Shown: positions 46,783 through 56,240 of the stretch, in pieces
Numbering within the stretch: the first letter of the stretch is position 1
Layout of the letters: the number at the start of each line of letters is the position of its first letter
Source of the DNA: Limonium bicolor
Taxonomy: Eukaryota; Streptophyta; Magnoliopsida; Caryophyllales; Plumbaginaceae
Assembly: GCA_023374045.1 (NCBI GenBank)
Contig: CM041778.1
Span: 291,873,533-291,937,532 of the forward strand
Direction of reading: 5' to 3'
Length of the DNA: 64,000 nt
Translations under genes and position numbers: made by a program
Notes under the pieces: model-generated
What the model was told of the DNA's origin: nothing
Databases searched by the model: none
Seen by the model: the letters and a program-made list of their open reading frames with translations, nothing else

Positions 46783-48180
46783 TTAAGGGATAACTCCCTG
46801 TTCTCCCCTCGGGGTATCTTCCACCAGGATAGTATCTTGAGACATGAGCTCTTCCGGATCCATCTTCTGATTATTCTGATCCAAGAAATTAAGAGGGTTG
46901 GAATAGAGACTATGAGCATCAGACTCTCTTCCTCCTTCAGGGACTTGATCCGCACTAACCATACCATGAGTGGAATCATCATGGGTAATATGGCCACTAC
47001 TCGCTCTACCATCTAGATTCCTCCGGACCTCAGAGAGCAGCTCCTGATCCATCTCAATCAGGGCAGCAAAGGAATCTTACCATCAACAGAAGGAGGAGCC
47101 TCTTTAGTTGGAACTGTGGGCTTCGGTCGAGGATTTGGCTGAGCCTCCTCTTTTTTCTTCCAACTAGTGCCAGCATCTCTCTTGGGAGGCCCTTTCTTCC
47201 TCCTAGAAACCTTCATCCAGTCACCCAAAGTTGTAAACCTCCTGCGGCTTTTCATCCACTGGTTTCCTAACCATCTTATACCCTCCTGCATTAACTTGAG
47301 CACCAGAATCCTCAGCCAAAGGACAATTAGACTGAACATGACCAAAACGCCCACATAGAAAACATAATTGATGGATGCCCTCATAAACAATTCTCTGAGT
47401 TTCTTTCCTGAAAGTAAATTTCCCAATCAGAGGTTTAGCCAAGTCAATGCTGACACACACCCGCCCATTAAAGGCAATACCCAGACTCGACCTCCTCAGC
47501 TCAATCTTTCTAACCCTACCAACCAAACCTCCTATAGCCGAGAGAACTTCTTCATCCAGATATTCGACTTTCAAATCGGGAAAACGGATCCAAACATCAA
47601 GATTCTTAAGCGCTTCAGAATGCACATCAAAATCTCTAGACCATCTTCTAATAGTTAGGTAATGATCAGAAACCATCCAAGGCCCCCCATAAAGCACATA
47701 TTTCCTATCTTCAAGATTTTCGAAAACAACCGAAAAATACCCATTTCCTAAAGAAAAGATATCAAACCTCCCTTTGACCCGCCATCGCTGCATAAGCCTT
47801 TCATACATGATTGGAGTCGGGAAACCCTTCCCAAGCAGCTTGACTATCAGCGTCTTCTTCCACTTATTGTTGATATTCTTCATTACGGACGAAGGAAGAG
47901 TAACCCTCGGGCATAATGGGTCATCTTCCAACTCTTCATCGTCAACCTCAACATCTGACATCTCATCGCCTGAAGACTCACCACCTTCCATCGCGGGTTC
48001 TTTCTCGACCACATCACGGTAGGAAACCATCGGTCTTTTATCAACCGCACCAGAATCCCCCACCTCCTTCGTAGCAATATCTTGCCTCGGAATCTCCCGA
48101 AACCCTCGAAAGCTTCGAATCTTCCTCTTCTTGATAGCAGTTACGCGAACATCGTCCGACTCTGACGCTTGAAACTCCAT
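46783..48180 (-). pseudogene. LINE ORF1 (DUF4283, zinc knuckle), late frameshifts
   Basis: The ATG at 48180 (MEFQASESDDVRVTAIKKRK) is preferred over an upstream GTG. An acidic segment (about residues 60-80) precedes DUF4283: LIVKLLGKGFPTPIMYERLM, FENLEDRKYVLYGGPWMV, LDVWIRFPDLKVEYL. The zinc knuckle is CFLCGRFGHVQSNC. The frame is intact to about 47225; after that, two frame changes (near 47225 and 47060) are needed to follow the basic, Pro-rich tail to a stop at 46783. Such proteins coat the element RNA. Confidence 0.82.
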
Positions 48181-48394
48181 GAGCAACACGCTCCTCACAA
48201 ATCAGGGAAAACAAGACAGGAAAACCGCAGACGCCTAACGCTGAGGAGAACTGGAGCCAGAGCACTGGGGACCGACGGCAAAGCAGCAATCGGAGCCGGA
48301 GAGAAAAGGAAACAGAAAGGGGGAAAATCGCCGAGAAGGCGATAACCCTAGAGAAAGGAGAGAGAACCGGGGGAAAACGGAGCTTCCGTCATTA

Positions 48395-48579
48395 GAGATC
48401 AGTTCTATATACTGTCTAGAGCTACCCGACCGGACAGTGATGAGCTACTTTCCCGTCATGTCATGCACCTACCCGAAATCTAATATTTTGCCTAACCCTC
48501 TCCATGCTTGACTTATAGTCGAAGTGTATCAACATCTAGTCATAGAAATCTACTTTGTTGTCATACAAAAGTGTGATCC
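48395..48579 (+). repeat. R1 fragment inside the LINE 5' end
   Basis: TATATACTGTCTAGAGCTAC, CCGACCGGACAGTGATGAGC and CTTATAGTCGAAGTGTATCA are R1 core motifs. The R1 match stops at GTGTGATC exactly where the LINE target duplication begins (48580). Confidence 0.85.
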
Positions 48580-48591
48580 AAAGCGTAAATA

Positions 48592-49747
48592 ATTTAGTCA
48601 GTGTACAGAACTTAAATAAAAATAAAAACACTTATGAAAAATTTAAAACTAGTTACGTACAGTATATTAACCTGCTCCACTATGTAATGCGCGCCTGTTA
48701 CTTTTTTCCTTTCTCCTACTTAATAGTAGTGCAGTTAGTTACAACAATTTTTAGAAAATTAAGACTAAATATGCTTGTAACTCTTTATATGAATAATATT
48801 AGGAAAGATCTGTTTATAAAATATATATGTTTGATAAATTCAAGCAAAAAGGATGGTTTAAAAACTAGATATATAAATCATTCTCTAATAAGTATATTTG
48901 TTTGTATCTTTTTATGTTCTACTTAGTAATATCCATTCTCCCCATTTGTCGGAAAATAATGCTAATTTTTTATTATTAGGTAGGACTGAAATGCTGGTGA
49001 ATTTCAAAAACAATAAATTAAATAAAAATGTATATATTTTTGGACTTATTAATAATCAAACCTATTTGTATCATACTAACTGATGAATCTAGCGGGTCAA
49101 ATTCAAGTGGAATGTGTTGAAGGTGAGCCTATGTAACAAATATCGAAAAAGGAGAGAACGAAAATGTGGGGGAAAAAAAATGCCAAAATCAATAATCCCA
49201 TGTTGTTCCAGCTGATCAAAAATAATATGTATAATTCCCATGACTGTACTAGAAGAAATCATGAACACAAATATGAAAGACACCAATGAAATAATATGAA
49301 TAACAATAAAAATTTTCTACTAACTATTTATTGTAGAATAGAATATAAAACTTAAAACACGTAACCATAACTTAAAATCATTTAGAATGTGTTGAAAGAA
49401 ACATTAAATAATTTTGTTATTACACACATTTTGCAATTTGAAATCTACAGCCTTATTTATTCGTGGTATTCAGTAGATGTTACATATATTTCTGCATTAT
49501 ATTTTAATACATGGTGTATAATATAGTTATATTTTATTACAGCATAAATAATGTCAAATACATGCGTGTGCCCGTAACTAAATCACATAATTATTTACTA
49601 TTTAAAAAAGTATATAAATAACTTATTAACACATTATATTTTATTGTTAGTTAATTACAACTGCTGTATGTATAAAAATAATAAATAAATACTTACGAGA
49701 TAGATGGAGATGGAGCGAGGAGAAAGGGTAGATGAAAAAAAAACTGA
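48592..49747. other. AT-rich flank with a repeat shared with 42.4 kb
   Basis: 48885-49290 is a diverged copy of 42360-42905, in the same orientation. The rest (49290-49745) is AT-rich with no gene. Confidence 0.6.
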
Positions 49748-50000
49748 ACTCGTACGCTCAGTCGTGTTTTCGCTTCGTACAGTCGGAATTTAAAAAACTT
49801 TACGATCTTGCCCGTACTTTAATATCTTTCATAAATTACTATACTTAACCACAATTTATAACATATTACGAGGTGACCCCAAATTTTATTACGCACAGTC
49901 GGAATTCCAATACGCTCAGTCAGAAAATGACCAATTTAGGTGCTAATGAAGGCAAAATTTATTAAAAGCGGTTCGAAAAAAGCAAAGAAAGATTCCGAAG
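49748..50000 (+). repeat. flanking direct repeat, left copy
   Basis: Contains CAGTCGTGTTTTCGCTTCG, TTTAATATCTTTCATAAATT, TATTACGAGGTGACCCCAAA, CAGTCAGAAAATGACCAATT and GGCAAAATTTATTAAAA, in the same order and spacing as at 55568-55810, about 5.8 kb away. The pair could be old terminal repeats or a segmental duplication; no TG..CA ends or primer-binding site were seen. Confidence 0.7.
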
Positions 50001-50169
50001 TACTTATATAAGTCAAAACATATATCATAAAAATTATCAGCAAAGTATACCATGACAAAGTAGACGAAAAGACGAACGCGTCGGCGCAAACGGATCGAAA
50101 AACGGAGCTATAACGAAGAAGATATGGGAATTTTAAGACCGGAACTCGGCCCCAGCACCAATAAGGAAG

Positions 50170-50283
50170 AGCCGGCGCCGACGCCAGTAAAGAAGACCGC
50201 GCGCGGGCGCGCGTCACTATGTACCGGCGCCGACGCCAGTAAAGAAGACCGCGCGTGGGCGCGCGTCACTATGTACCGGCGCC
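50170..50283 (+). repeat. GC-rich 53-bp tandem duplication
   Basis: Two units of CCGGCGCCGACGCCAGTAAA-GAAGACCGCGCG-type text (with C/T variation) ending in GCGTCACTATGTA, plus the start of a third. Strikingly GC-rich in this AT-rich window. Confidence 0.85.
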
Positions 50284-50505
50284 TTGTGCGTGTGCGTGGG
50301 TCTGTGTGTGTGTGCGTGGTGTGTGTGCGTGTGTGCGCGCGTGCGAGTGTGCGTGCGTGGTGTGTGTGTGCGTGTGTGTGTGCGTGTGTGTGTGCGTGTT
50401 CGCCTGCGTTGTTCGCGTGCGTGTGCGTGCGTGTGGGTGTGTGTGTGTGCGTGTATGTGCGTGTGTGCGCGCGTGCGTGTGTGCGCCTGTGCGTGTGTAC
50501 GCGCG

Positions 50506-50537
<32 letters not shown>

Positions 50538-50544
50538 TGTGTGC

Positions 50545-50585
<41 letters not shown>
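50284..50585. repeat. GT/GC alternating microsatellite, about 300 bp
   Basis: Almost uninterrupted alternation of purine and pyrimidine (GTGTGTGCGTGTGCGCGCGT). All six frames are open over much of it and give Cys/Val or His/Thr repeats; none is a gene. Such sequence can adopt left-handed (Z) DNA under supercoiling. Confidence 0.93.
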
Positions 50586-50939
50586 ATGTTCAACTCTTGT
50601 TCGAAATTGCCTATCAACCACTAATTACATGTCCGTTGAAGAAGAACCTATTTGAAATTCATTGAACGTTTCTATCATTTCCACCAATTTCACGTCCATA
50701 GACGAAGAATCTATTTGAAATTATCAAAATTCCCTATCAACGATTAATATTAACTATCATTAACTTCTTGTTCCATAGTAAATATAATCAAGCATGTTCT
50801 ATTCTAATTAACAGATGAATTGGACACCAATCTAAATAGTTAGATGTACCGACATTAACTATCATCGATGTGTTTTCGAACTTACCTATCAATTCCACTA
50901 AATTCATGTCCATTAAAGAAGAATTTATTTGACAATCAT
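50586..50939. other. no gene recognised
   Basis: Contains diverged repeats of TTGAAATTATCAAAATTCCC and AACTATCATTAACTTC-like text, no coding frame. Confidence 0.4.
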
Positions 50940-51106
50940 CAAAATTGCTCAAAAAATGTCATCGTTGAAACATTTTTTCAATACTTCAAAAGCGAGATCG
51001 GTTTGTCGTCGGAGAATGCTCAAAGAATGTCATCTTTGAGTACACATTTTCAGTACTTCAAAAGCGAGATCGGTTTGTCGTCAGAAATTGCTCAAAAAAT
51101 ATATTA
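50940..51106 (+). repeat. 71-bp tandem array, left part
   Basis: Two units of AAAAGCGAGATCGGTTTGTC with GAATGCTCAAAGAATGTCAT. It is interrupted by the inverted-repeat element at 51109-54200 and resumes at 54235. Confidence 0.8.
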
Positions 51107-51180
51107 GAGAGAAATTACTGACAGCCCCCCTGAGGTTTAGGTAATTACAATACCCCCTTTAGGTTATCAATTCATAATAT

Positions 51181-52395
51181 CGTATGCATTTCCACAATTA
51201 GAAAACACCTAAACATGCCCAGCTCAACTGACATCTTCCTAATCAACTGATTATTTAATCTCTCTTGTATAAATCTGAAACAAAAGATAGTGGAAAACAA
51301 GAGGACAGAAGATCAAGAAACTGCATATGAAAACAATCTCAATTCATATGCAAAAAATCTGAATATGAAAACAATCTCAATTCATAATTATCGTATGCAA
51401 AACTGCAACACGTGACAGAGATCAAGAAAACCACTATGTTGCTTTCATGATTATCGTATGCATTTCCACAATTAGAAAACACCTAAACATGCCCAGCTCA
51501 ACTGACATCTTCCTAATCAACTGATTATTTAATCTCTCTTGTATAAATCTGAAACAAAACATAGTGGAAAACAAGAGGACAGAGATCAAGAACATATGAA
51601 AACAATCTCATTCATATGCAAAAAATCTGAATATGAAAACAATCTCAATCATAATTATGTATGCAAAACTGCAACACGTGACAGAGATCAAGAAAAACAC
51701 TATGTTGCTTTCATGATTATCGTATGCATTTCCACAATTAGAAAACACCTAAACATGCCCAGCTCAACTGACATCTTCCTAATCAACTGATTATTTAATC
51801 TCTCTTGTATAAATCTGAAACAAAACATAGTGGAAAACAAGAGGACAGAAGATCAAGAAACTGCATATGAAAACAATCTCAATTCATATGCAAAAAATCT
51901 GAATATGAAAACAATCTCAATTCATAATTTCGTATGCAAAACTGCAACACGTGACAGAGATCAAGAAAACCACTATGTTGCTTTCATGATTATCGTATGC
52001 ATTTCCACAATTAGAAAACACCTAAACATGCCCAGCTCAACTGACATCTTCCTAATCAACTGATTATTTTAATCTCTCTTGTATAAATCTGAAACAAAAT
52101 AGTGGAAAACAAGAGGACAGAAGATCAGAAACTGCATATGAAACAATCTCAATTCATATGCAAAAATCTGAATATGAAAACAATCTCAATTCATAATTGT
52201 CGTATGCAAAACTGCAACACGTGACAGAGATCAAGAAAACCACTATGTTGCTTTCATGATTATCGTATGCTTTCCACAATTAGAAACACCTAAACATGCC
52301 CAGCTCAACTGACATCTTCCTAATCAACTGATTATTTTAATCTTCTTGTATAAATCTGAAACAAAACATAGTGGAAAACAAGAAGACAGAAGAGA
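51181..52395 (+). repeat. tandem repeat, five units of about 270 bp
   Basis: Units start at CGTATGCATTTCCACAATTA near 51181, 51455, 51721, 51994 and 52264 (spacing 274, 266, 273, 270). Each has AACATGCCCAGCTCAACTGA, CTTGTATAAATCTGAAACAA and GCAACACGTGACAGAGATCA. Units are over 90% alike, so the array expanded recently. Short frames of 77-83 codons in them are repeat artefacts. Confidence 0.93.
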
Positions 52396-52642
52396 ACTTC
52401 ATCGCTGTAACAGAAAGGAAGATTGTACAAGTACATATAGACAACAACAACACATACTTTCAAAACAAAACTGACCCATTTTAATCGTCATAATATATTA
52501 CTACAACAGCATCTTGTCTACATCATGTCTACACCTTAGGAAACTACACTGAAGCAACACTAAAATATAGGAAACTATACAAAAACAGATCCAACACTAA
52601 AACAACTAAAACAGCTCCATAACAACACTACAACAACTCAAT

Positions 52643-53050
52643 CTATGTTGCTTTTACAAACAACACTAGAAGAGCTCCAATAACAACATAGGAAAGAACT
52701 AAAAGCTTAAAAATTTCACTCCTGATAACCGTAGCATCTTTGAGGGCAATGGTTCTCATCTCATTCAACATCTCTTTCAACTCTTTGATCTCCTTTTTAA
52801 GCATCATATTCTCATGGTTGACATCAGCTTGGTTCACCTCCTCACCGTACAAATCTGCTCTCAAAAGGTGCAGGTTGTGTTCCACCTCATACCACCATTT
52901 GAAGAATCGACACGTATCACACCGGTAGAACAACTTTTTACCGTTTTCAGCAGTGTCAGCAACCAAAATCTTGGAATTCTTATTGCATCTACATTTGACA
53001 TTAACAAAGATAAACTTGCTCAAACTCACTGAATTGTTTGAGGATGACAT
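52643..53050 (-). CDS. GRF-type zinc-finger protein with coiled coil and C-terminal membrane segment
   Basis: A 135-residue frame from the ATG at 53050 (MSSSNNSVSLSKF); an in-frame GTG four codons earlier is not used. The zinc finger has C20 and C22 (VKCRCN), then ADTAENGKKLFYRC with C44 and C47 before RFFKWWYE, the pattern C-x-C..N-x-G-x-x-F-x-x-C..C-x-FF-x-W of plant GRF fingers. Residues ~82-102 (NHENMMLKKEIKELKEMLNE) form a coiled coil. Residues ~115-131 (LLVLSYVVIGALLVLFV) form one membrane span near the end. Small plant proteins of this layout are common and poorly characterised. It lies inside the 3.1-kb inverted-repeat element, which suggests capture or carriage by a transposon. The frame is intact. 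Confidence 0.8.
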   Translation of the reverse strand: MSSSNNSVSLSKFIFVNVKCRCNKNSKILVADTAENGKKLFYRCDTCRFFKWWYEVEHNLHLLRADLYGEEVNQADVNHENMMLKKEIKELKEMLNEMRTIALKDATVIRSEIFKLLVLSYVVIGALLVLFVKAT

Positions 53051-54140
53051 GCTGATGGTCACAACCTATGAATCAACCAACATCACACCATAGTAAAATT
53101 AGGGTTAACATCAGTAGTCATTTCTTGAACACAACACAATATCATTCCATTGTATTAGTATGCATAACTTAGAATCATTTCTCTCCTCCTCAACCAAATA
53201 TGAATCAGGTGACCGCAAGTTTGAAGTATAGAGAACAAACATACAGTATTAGTATTAAAATTATTTCTCTCCTTCGCGTCCAGCCACCACATAATGAAGT
53301 ACCAATTAAATTGATATTGGGAACAAACATACAGTATTAGTATTAAAATTAGAAGTTAACGTATAAGTAGTAATGAAATTGATAAAGCTATAAATCTAAA
53401 ACTATTGCTTCATATAATGGGAACAAACAGACAATATTACCAATAAAACGAATAAATACCGTTAAAATCTGAAATAGGGGTTAGTAGTATTAGTATAACA
53501 ACACAGTACATTGTAATGTTTAAGCTTCTTCAGCTTTTCACACGGACAGAGAGGAACCGGTTCTTGTTGGTTGCAATTCGAAACCAATGCGTGAAAGAGG
53601 CACATACCTGGAAGAAGCTCGAGGATGAAGCGGACAGATTGTGTTGTGCTTGCACCCACGTTGCAGTCACAGACGCTTCGGTTTTGACAATGTCGACAGT
53701 GGGTTAACAGGATTAAAGTGATGAGAATTTGAAATTGTGAATTCCAGAGAGAACTGTGAGAACGAGGGTGAAGCGTGAGTCTAAAGCAACGTTGCAGTCA
53801 CAGAAGATTAGGTTTTGACATAGTCGACAATGGAGAACTGAACGGGATTAAAGTGATGAGAATTTGAAATCGTGAATTCCAGAGAGGAGAACTGAACGGG
53901 TGAAGCGTGAGTAAAATATCGCTTTAGGGTTCTTTCACGATTGAAGAATTTGGGGGTGGATGTCGTGTGTGTGATTTTTTTTTTGTATGAGTGTGCAGTT
54001 TCTGTTTTCCACGTGGTTTTTTTTTTAAAAATTATGTTACACATCAGCAAAAGTCAGAAGTCTCCGTTACGAGTTACATTGTTGGGGTTGGTAGTTAGGG
54101 AACTGATAAACTCAGGGTGGTTGGAAGTAATTATGCTAAC
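53051..54140. other. interior of the inverted-repeat element, upstream of the GRF gene
   Basis: GAACAAACATACAGTATTAG is repeated at 53235 and 53319. A ~150-bp direct repeat at 53660-53760 and 53790-53890 shares ATTAAAGTGATGAGAATTTG and GTGAATTCCAGAGAG. The region likely holds the GRF promoter and leader. No second gene is supported. Confidence 0.5.
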
Positions 54141-54234
54141 CTAAAGGGGGTAAATTGTAATTACCTAAAACCTCAGGGGGGGGCTGTCAGTAATTTCTCT
54201 ATTTTTTAAAACAAATGAAAATGTATACATGTTT

Positions 54235-54720
54235 GAAACATATTTTCAATACTTCAATAGCGAGATCGGTTTGTCGTTGGAGAATGCTCAAAGAATGTCA
54301 TCTTTGAAACATATTTTCAATACTTCAAAAGCGAGATCGGCTTGTCGTCGGAGATTGCGCGTAGAATGTCATCTTTGAAACATATTTTCAGTACTTCAAA
54401 AGCGAGATCGGTTTGTCGTCGGAGATTGCTCAAAAAATGTGTTTTTTTTGTCAAACGGAAATATACACATCTTTGAAACACCGTTGAAACATATTTTCAA
54501 TACTTCAAAAGCGAGATCGGTTTATCGTTAGAAATTGCTCAAAAATATTTTTTTTATAAGAAATGAAAATGTATACATCTTCGAAACATATTTTCAATAC
54601 TTCAAAAGCGAGATCGGTTTGTCGTCAGAGATTGCTCAAAAAATGTCATCTTTGAAACATTTTTTCAATACTTCAGAAGCGAGATCGGTTTGTCGTCGGA
54701 GATTGCTCAAACAATAGTTC
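54235..54720 (+). repeat. 71-bp tandem array, right part
   Basis: GCGAGATCGG marks units near 54260, 54331, 54402, 54511, 54608 and 54679 (spacing 71, 71, 109, 97, 71). The longer spacings contain short T-rich insertions. One more diverged unit is at 55318-55410. Confidence 0.88.
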
Positions 54721-54723
54721 TAT

Positions 54724-54905
54724 TGACGATCTTCTACTAGACTGCAAGAGCGATGAGGAAAGACTAAAAAAGATCAAGACTCCAAAGTGTGCAGTAAATG
54801 ATGACGACAAACATTAACTACTTCATGTTGACGATCTTCTACTAGACTGCAAGAGCGATGAGGAAAGACTAAAGAAGATCAAGGCTTCAAAGTGTGCAGT
54901 AAATG
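54724..54905 (+). repeat. 105-bp tandem duplication
   Basis: GACGATCTTCTACTAGACTG starts at 54725 and 54830, and both units end in AAAGTGTGCAGTAAATG. Confidence 0.88.
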
Positions 54906-55570
54906 TTGATTTTTTAGTTTTAAACAGCAGGGATTTTCCATATACACAAACATTGTGTATCATTTCCACCGATTCCACTAATTAATTCATTTTGACAACA
55001 GATGCCCTAAATGCATTCCGCAATCCTTGAATGACTAACATGAAAACCCTAATTGGAGGCTAAATAGTACAACTTATTCGACTTACGCATCATTTTAAAT
55101 CCCAAAACAATTAACAATTCAAATGACTAACACGAAAACCCTAATCGGGGGTACATGGTAGAGGAGAAGAAGAAATCTGATACATTTTGACAGGAGAAGT
55201 GAGAGGATGAACAGTGGCGTTAGAAATTATTCTAGGTTTTAGTGCTAATTGTGGGTGCGTTAGCCCTTTAGTGTATCATGATTCTCGTGATTCTATTTAG
55301 TGAATTCTTTTAAGAACAACGAGATCGGTTTGTCATCAGAGATTGCTCAAAAAATGTCTTTTTTGAAGACATTTAATTGTCATCTTTGAAACATATTTTC
55401 AGGACTTCAAAAGCGATTCTACTTCGGAATTACATACCTCGACAACTGATGCCCGAAATGCATTCCACAATCCTCAAATGACTATCATGAAAACCCTAAT
55501 TGGAGGGTAAATGGTACAACTTATTCGACACACGGATCATTTTAAATCCCAGGACATTTAACAACTCAAA
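54906..55570 (+). repeat. ~135-bp direct repeat pair
   Basis: 54990-55125 and 55438-55570 share TGCATTCC-CAATCCT, CATGAAAACCCTAATTGGAG, GTACAACTTATTCGAC and ATCATTTTAAATCCCA. No gene lies between. Confidence 0.75.
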
Positions 55571-55810
55571 CGACTGAGCGTACAGTCGTGTTTTCACTTC
55601 GCACAGTCCGGAAAATGACCATTTTGCCCCTGCTTTAATATCTTTCATAAATTACTATATTTACCCACAATTTGTGACATATTACGAGGTGACCCCAAAT
55701 TTCATTACGCACAGTTGGAATTCCAATACGTTCAGTCAGAAAATGACCAATTTAGGAGCTAATGTAGGCAAAATTTATTAAAAACAATTCAAAATAAGCA
55801 AAGAAGGATT
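55568..55810 (+). repeat. flanking direct repeat, right copy
   Basis: Right partner of 49748-50000, same orientation, roughly 85-90% alike by eye. Confidence 0.7.
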
Positions 55811-56240
55811 CCGTAAGTAAGAAAGTGACTCCGTTCTCAACACAGTGGCTGGTAGGAGATGAAAATATTTTCTTTGCGGGACCCACTAATTAAAGGAGTA
55901 CATTATTTCATCGTGTAAATCTAACGCTGCTACACCTATCGTTTTCCTTACCAAAATGGGATCTACTAGGACCCACCACTTTCATCTTGGTCCAGAACGG
56001 GGCCTTAATCCTTCGGGGAATCCATTGATGTTCCTTTCAACTTCTCCGCTGTTTTCTCTGGTCCTGTTCCTTCCCCCATACGTCAACTCTCAGTTCCCCA
56101 TTTCGACTTCGACTGCATCACCACCACCCCCCCCCAACACACACACACCTTGGCGTGCCGCGCGCCCTCGAGACCCCGACCAACAATTTACTAAAACTTC
56201 GGTTCATCGTCCTCAACTCCGTAGTAATCATAGCGCGGAA
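55811..56240 (+). promoter_or_regulatory. upstream region of gene D
   Basis: 56065-56240 is similar to the upstream region of gene C (TGGTCCTGTTCCTTCCCC, GGCGTGCCGCGCGCC). 55811-56060 is unrelated to gene C and shows no TATA box that I would defend. Confidence 0.4.

Larger units (their letters stand above)
43465..48591 (-). mobile_element. L1-type LINE with 12-bp target duplication and R1 sequence at its 5' end
   Basis: AAAGCGTAAATA occurs at 43465-43476 and 48580-48591, identical over 12 bp. Between them lies 43477-48579 (5103 bp). On the minus strand the 3' end has a 10-A tail (plus-strand T at 43477-43486), preceded by the RNase H stop at 43509-43511. The 5' end starts at 48579 with about 180 bp of R1 sequence, then a leader, then ORF1. 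Coding parts carry several frameshifts. The tail, duplication and full-length structure indicate retrotransposition of one long RNA. Confidence 0.88.
51109..54200. mobile_element. 3.1-kb terminal-inverted-repeat element carrying a GRF zinc-finger gene
   Basis: The left end AGAGAAATTACTGACAGCCC is the inverse of the right end. The terminal repeats run about 58-64 bp, through GAGGTTTAGGTAATTACAAT and CCCCCTTTAGGTTA, and differ only by small indels. This is a Mutator-like type of end. Inside are five ~270-bp tandem units (left), the GRF gene (centre) and about 150-bp direct repeats (right). No transposase is present. A clean target duplication was not found: the flanks are A/T-rich (ATATATTAG and ATTTTTTAA). 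The insertion splits the 71-bp array. Confidence 0.82.

Noticed and set aside
48181..48198. GTG-initiated start of LINE ORF1
   Set aside because: ATG at 48180 is in frame, and GTG starts are not expected in plants.
50108..50665. Six overlapping long open frames rich in Cys/Val or His/Thr
   Set aside because: Products of the GT/GC microsatellite; every frame is open because the repeat lacks stops.
51539..52063. 77- and 83-codon frames with near-identical ends
   Set aside because: They are the same frame in successive units of the 270-bp tandem repeat.
51100..54209. Target duplication for the GRF element
   Set aside because: Flanks ATATATTAG and ATTTTTTAA do not match and are too A/T-rich to judge.
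49748..55810. LTR retrotransposon call for the direct-repeat pair
   Set aside because: No TG/CA ends, primer-binding site, polypurine tract or gag-pol coding was seen.
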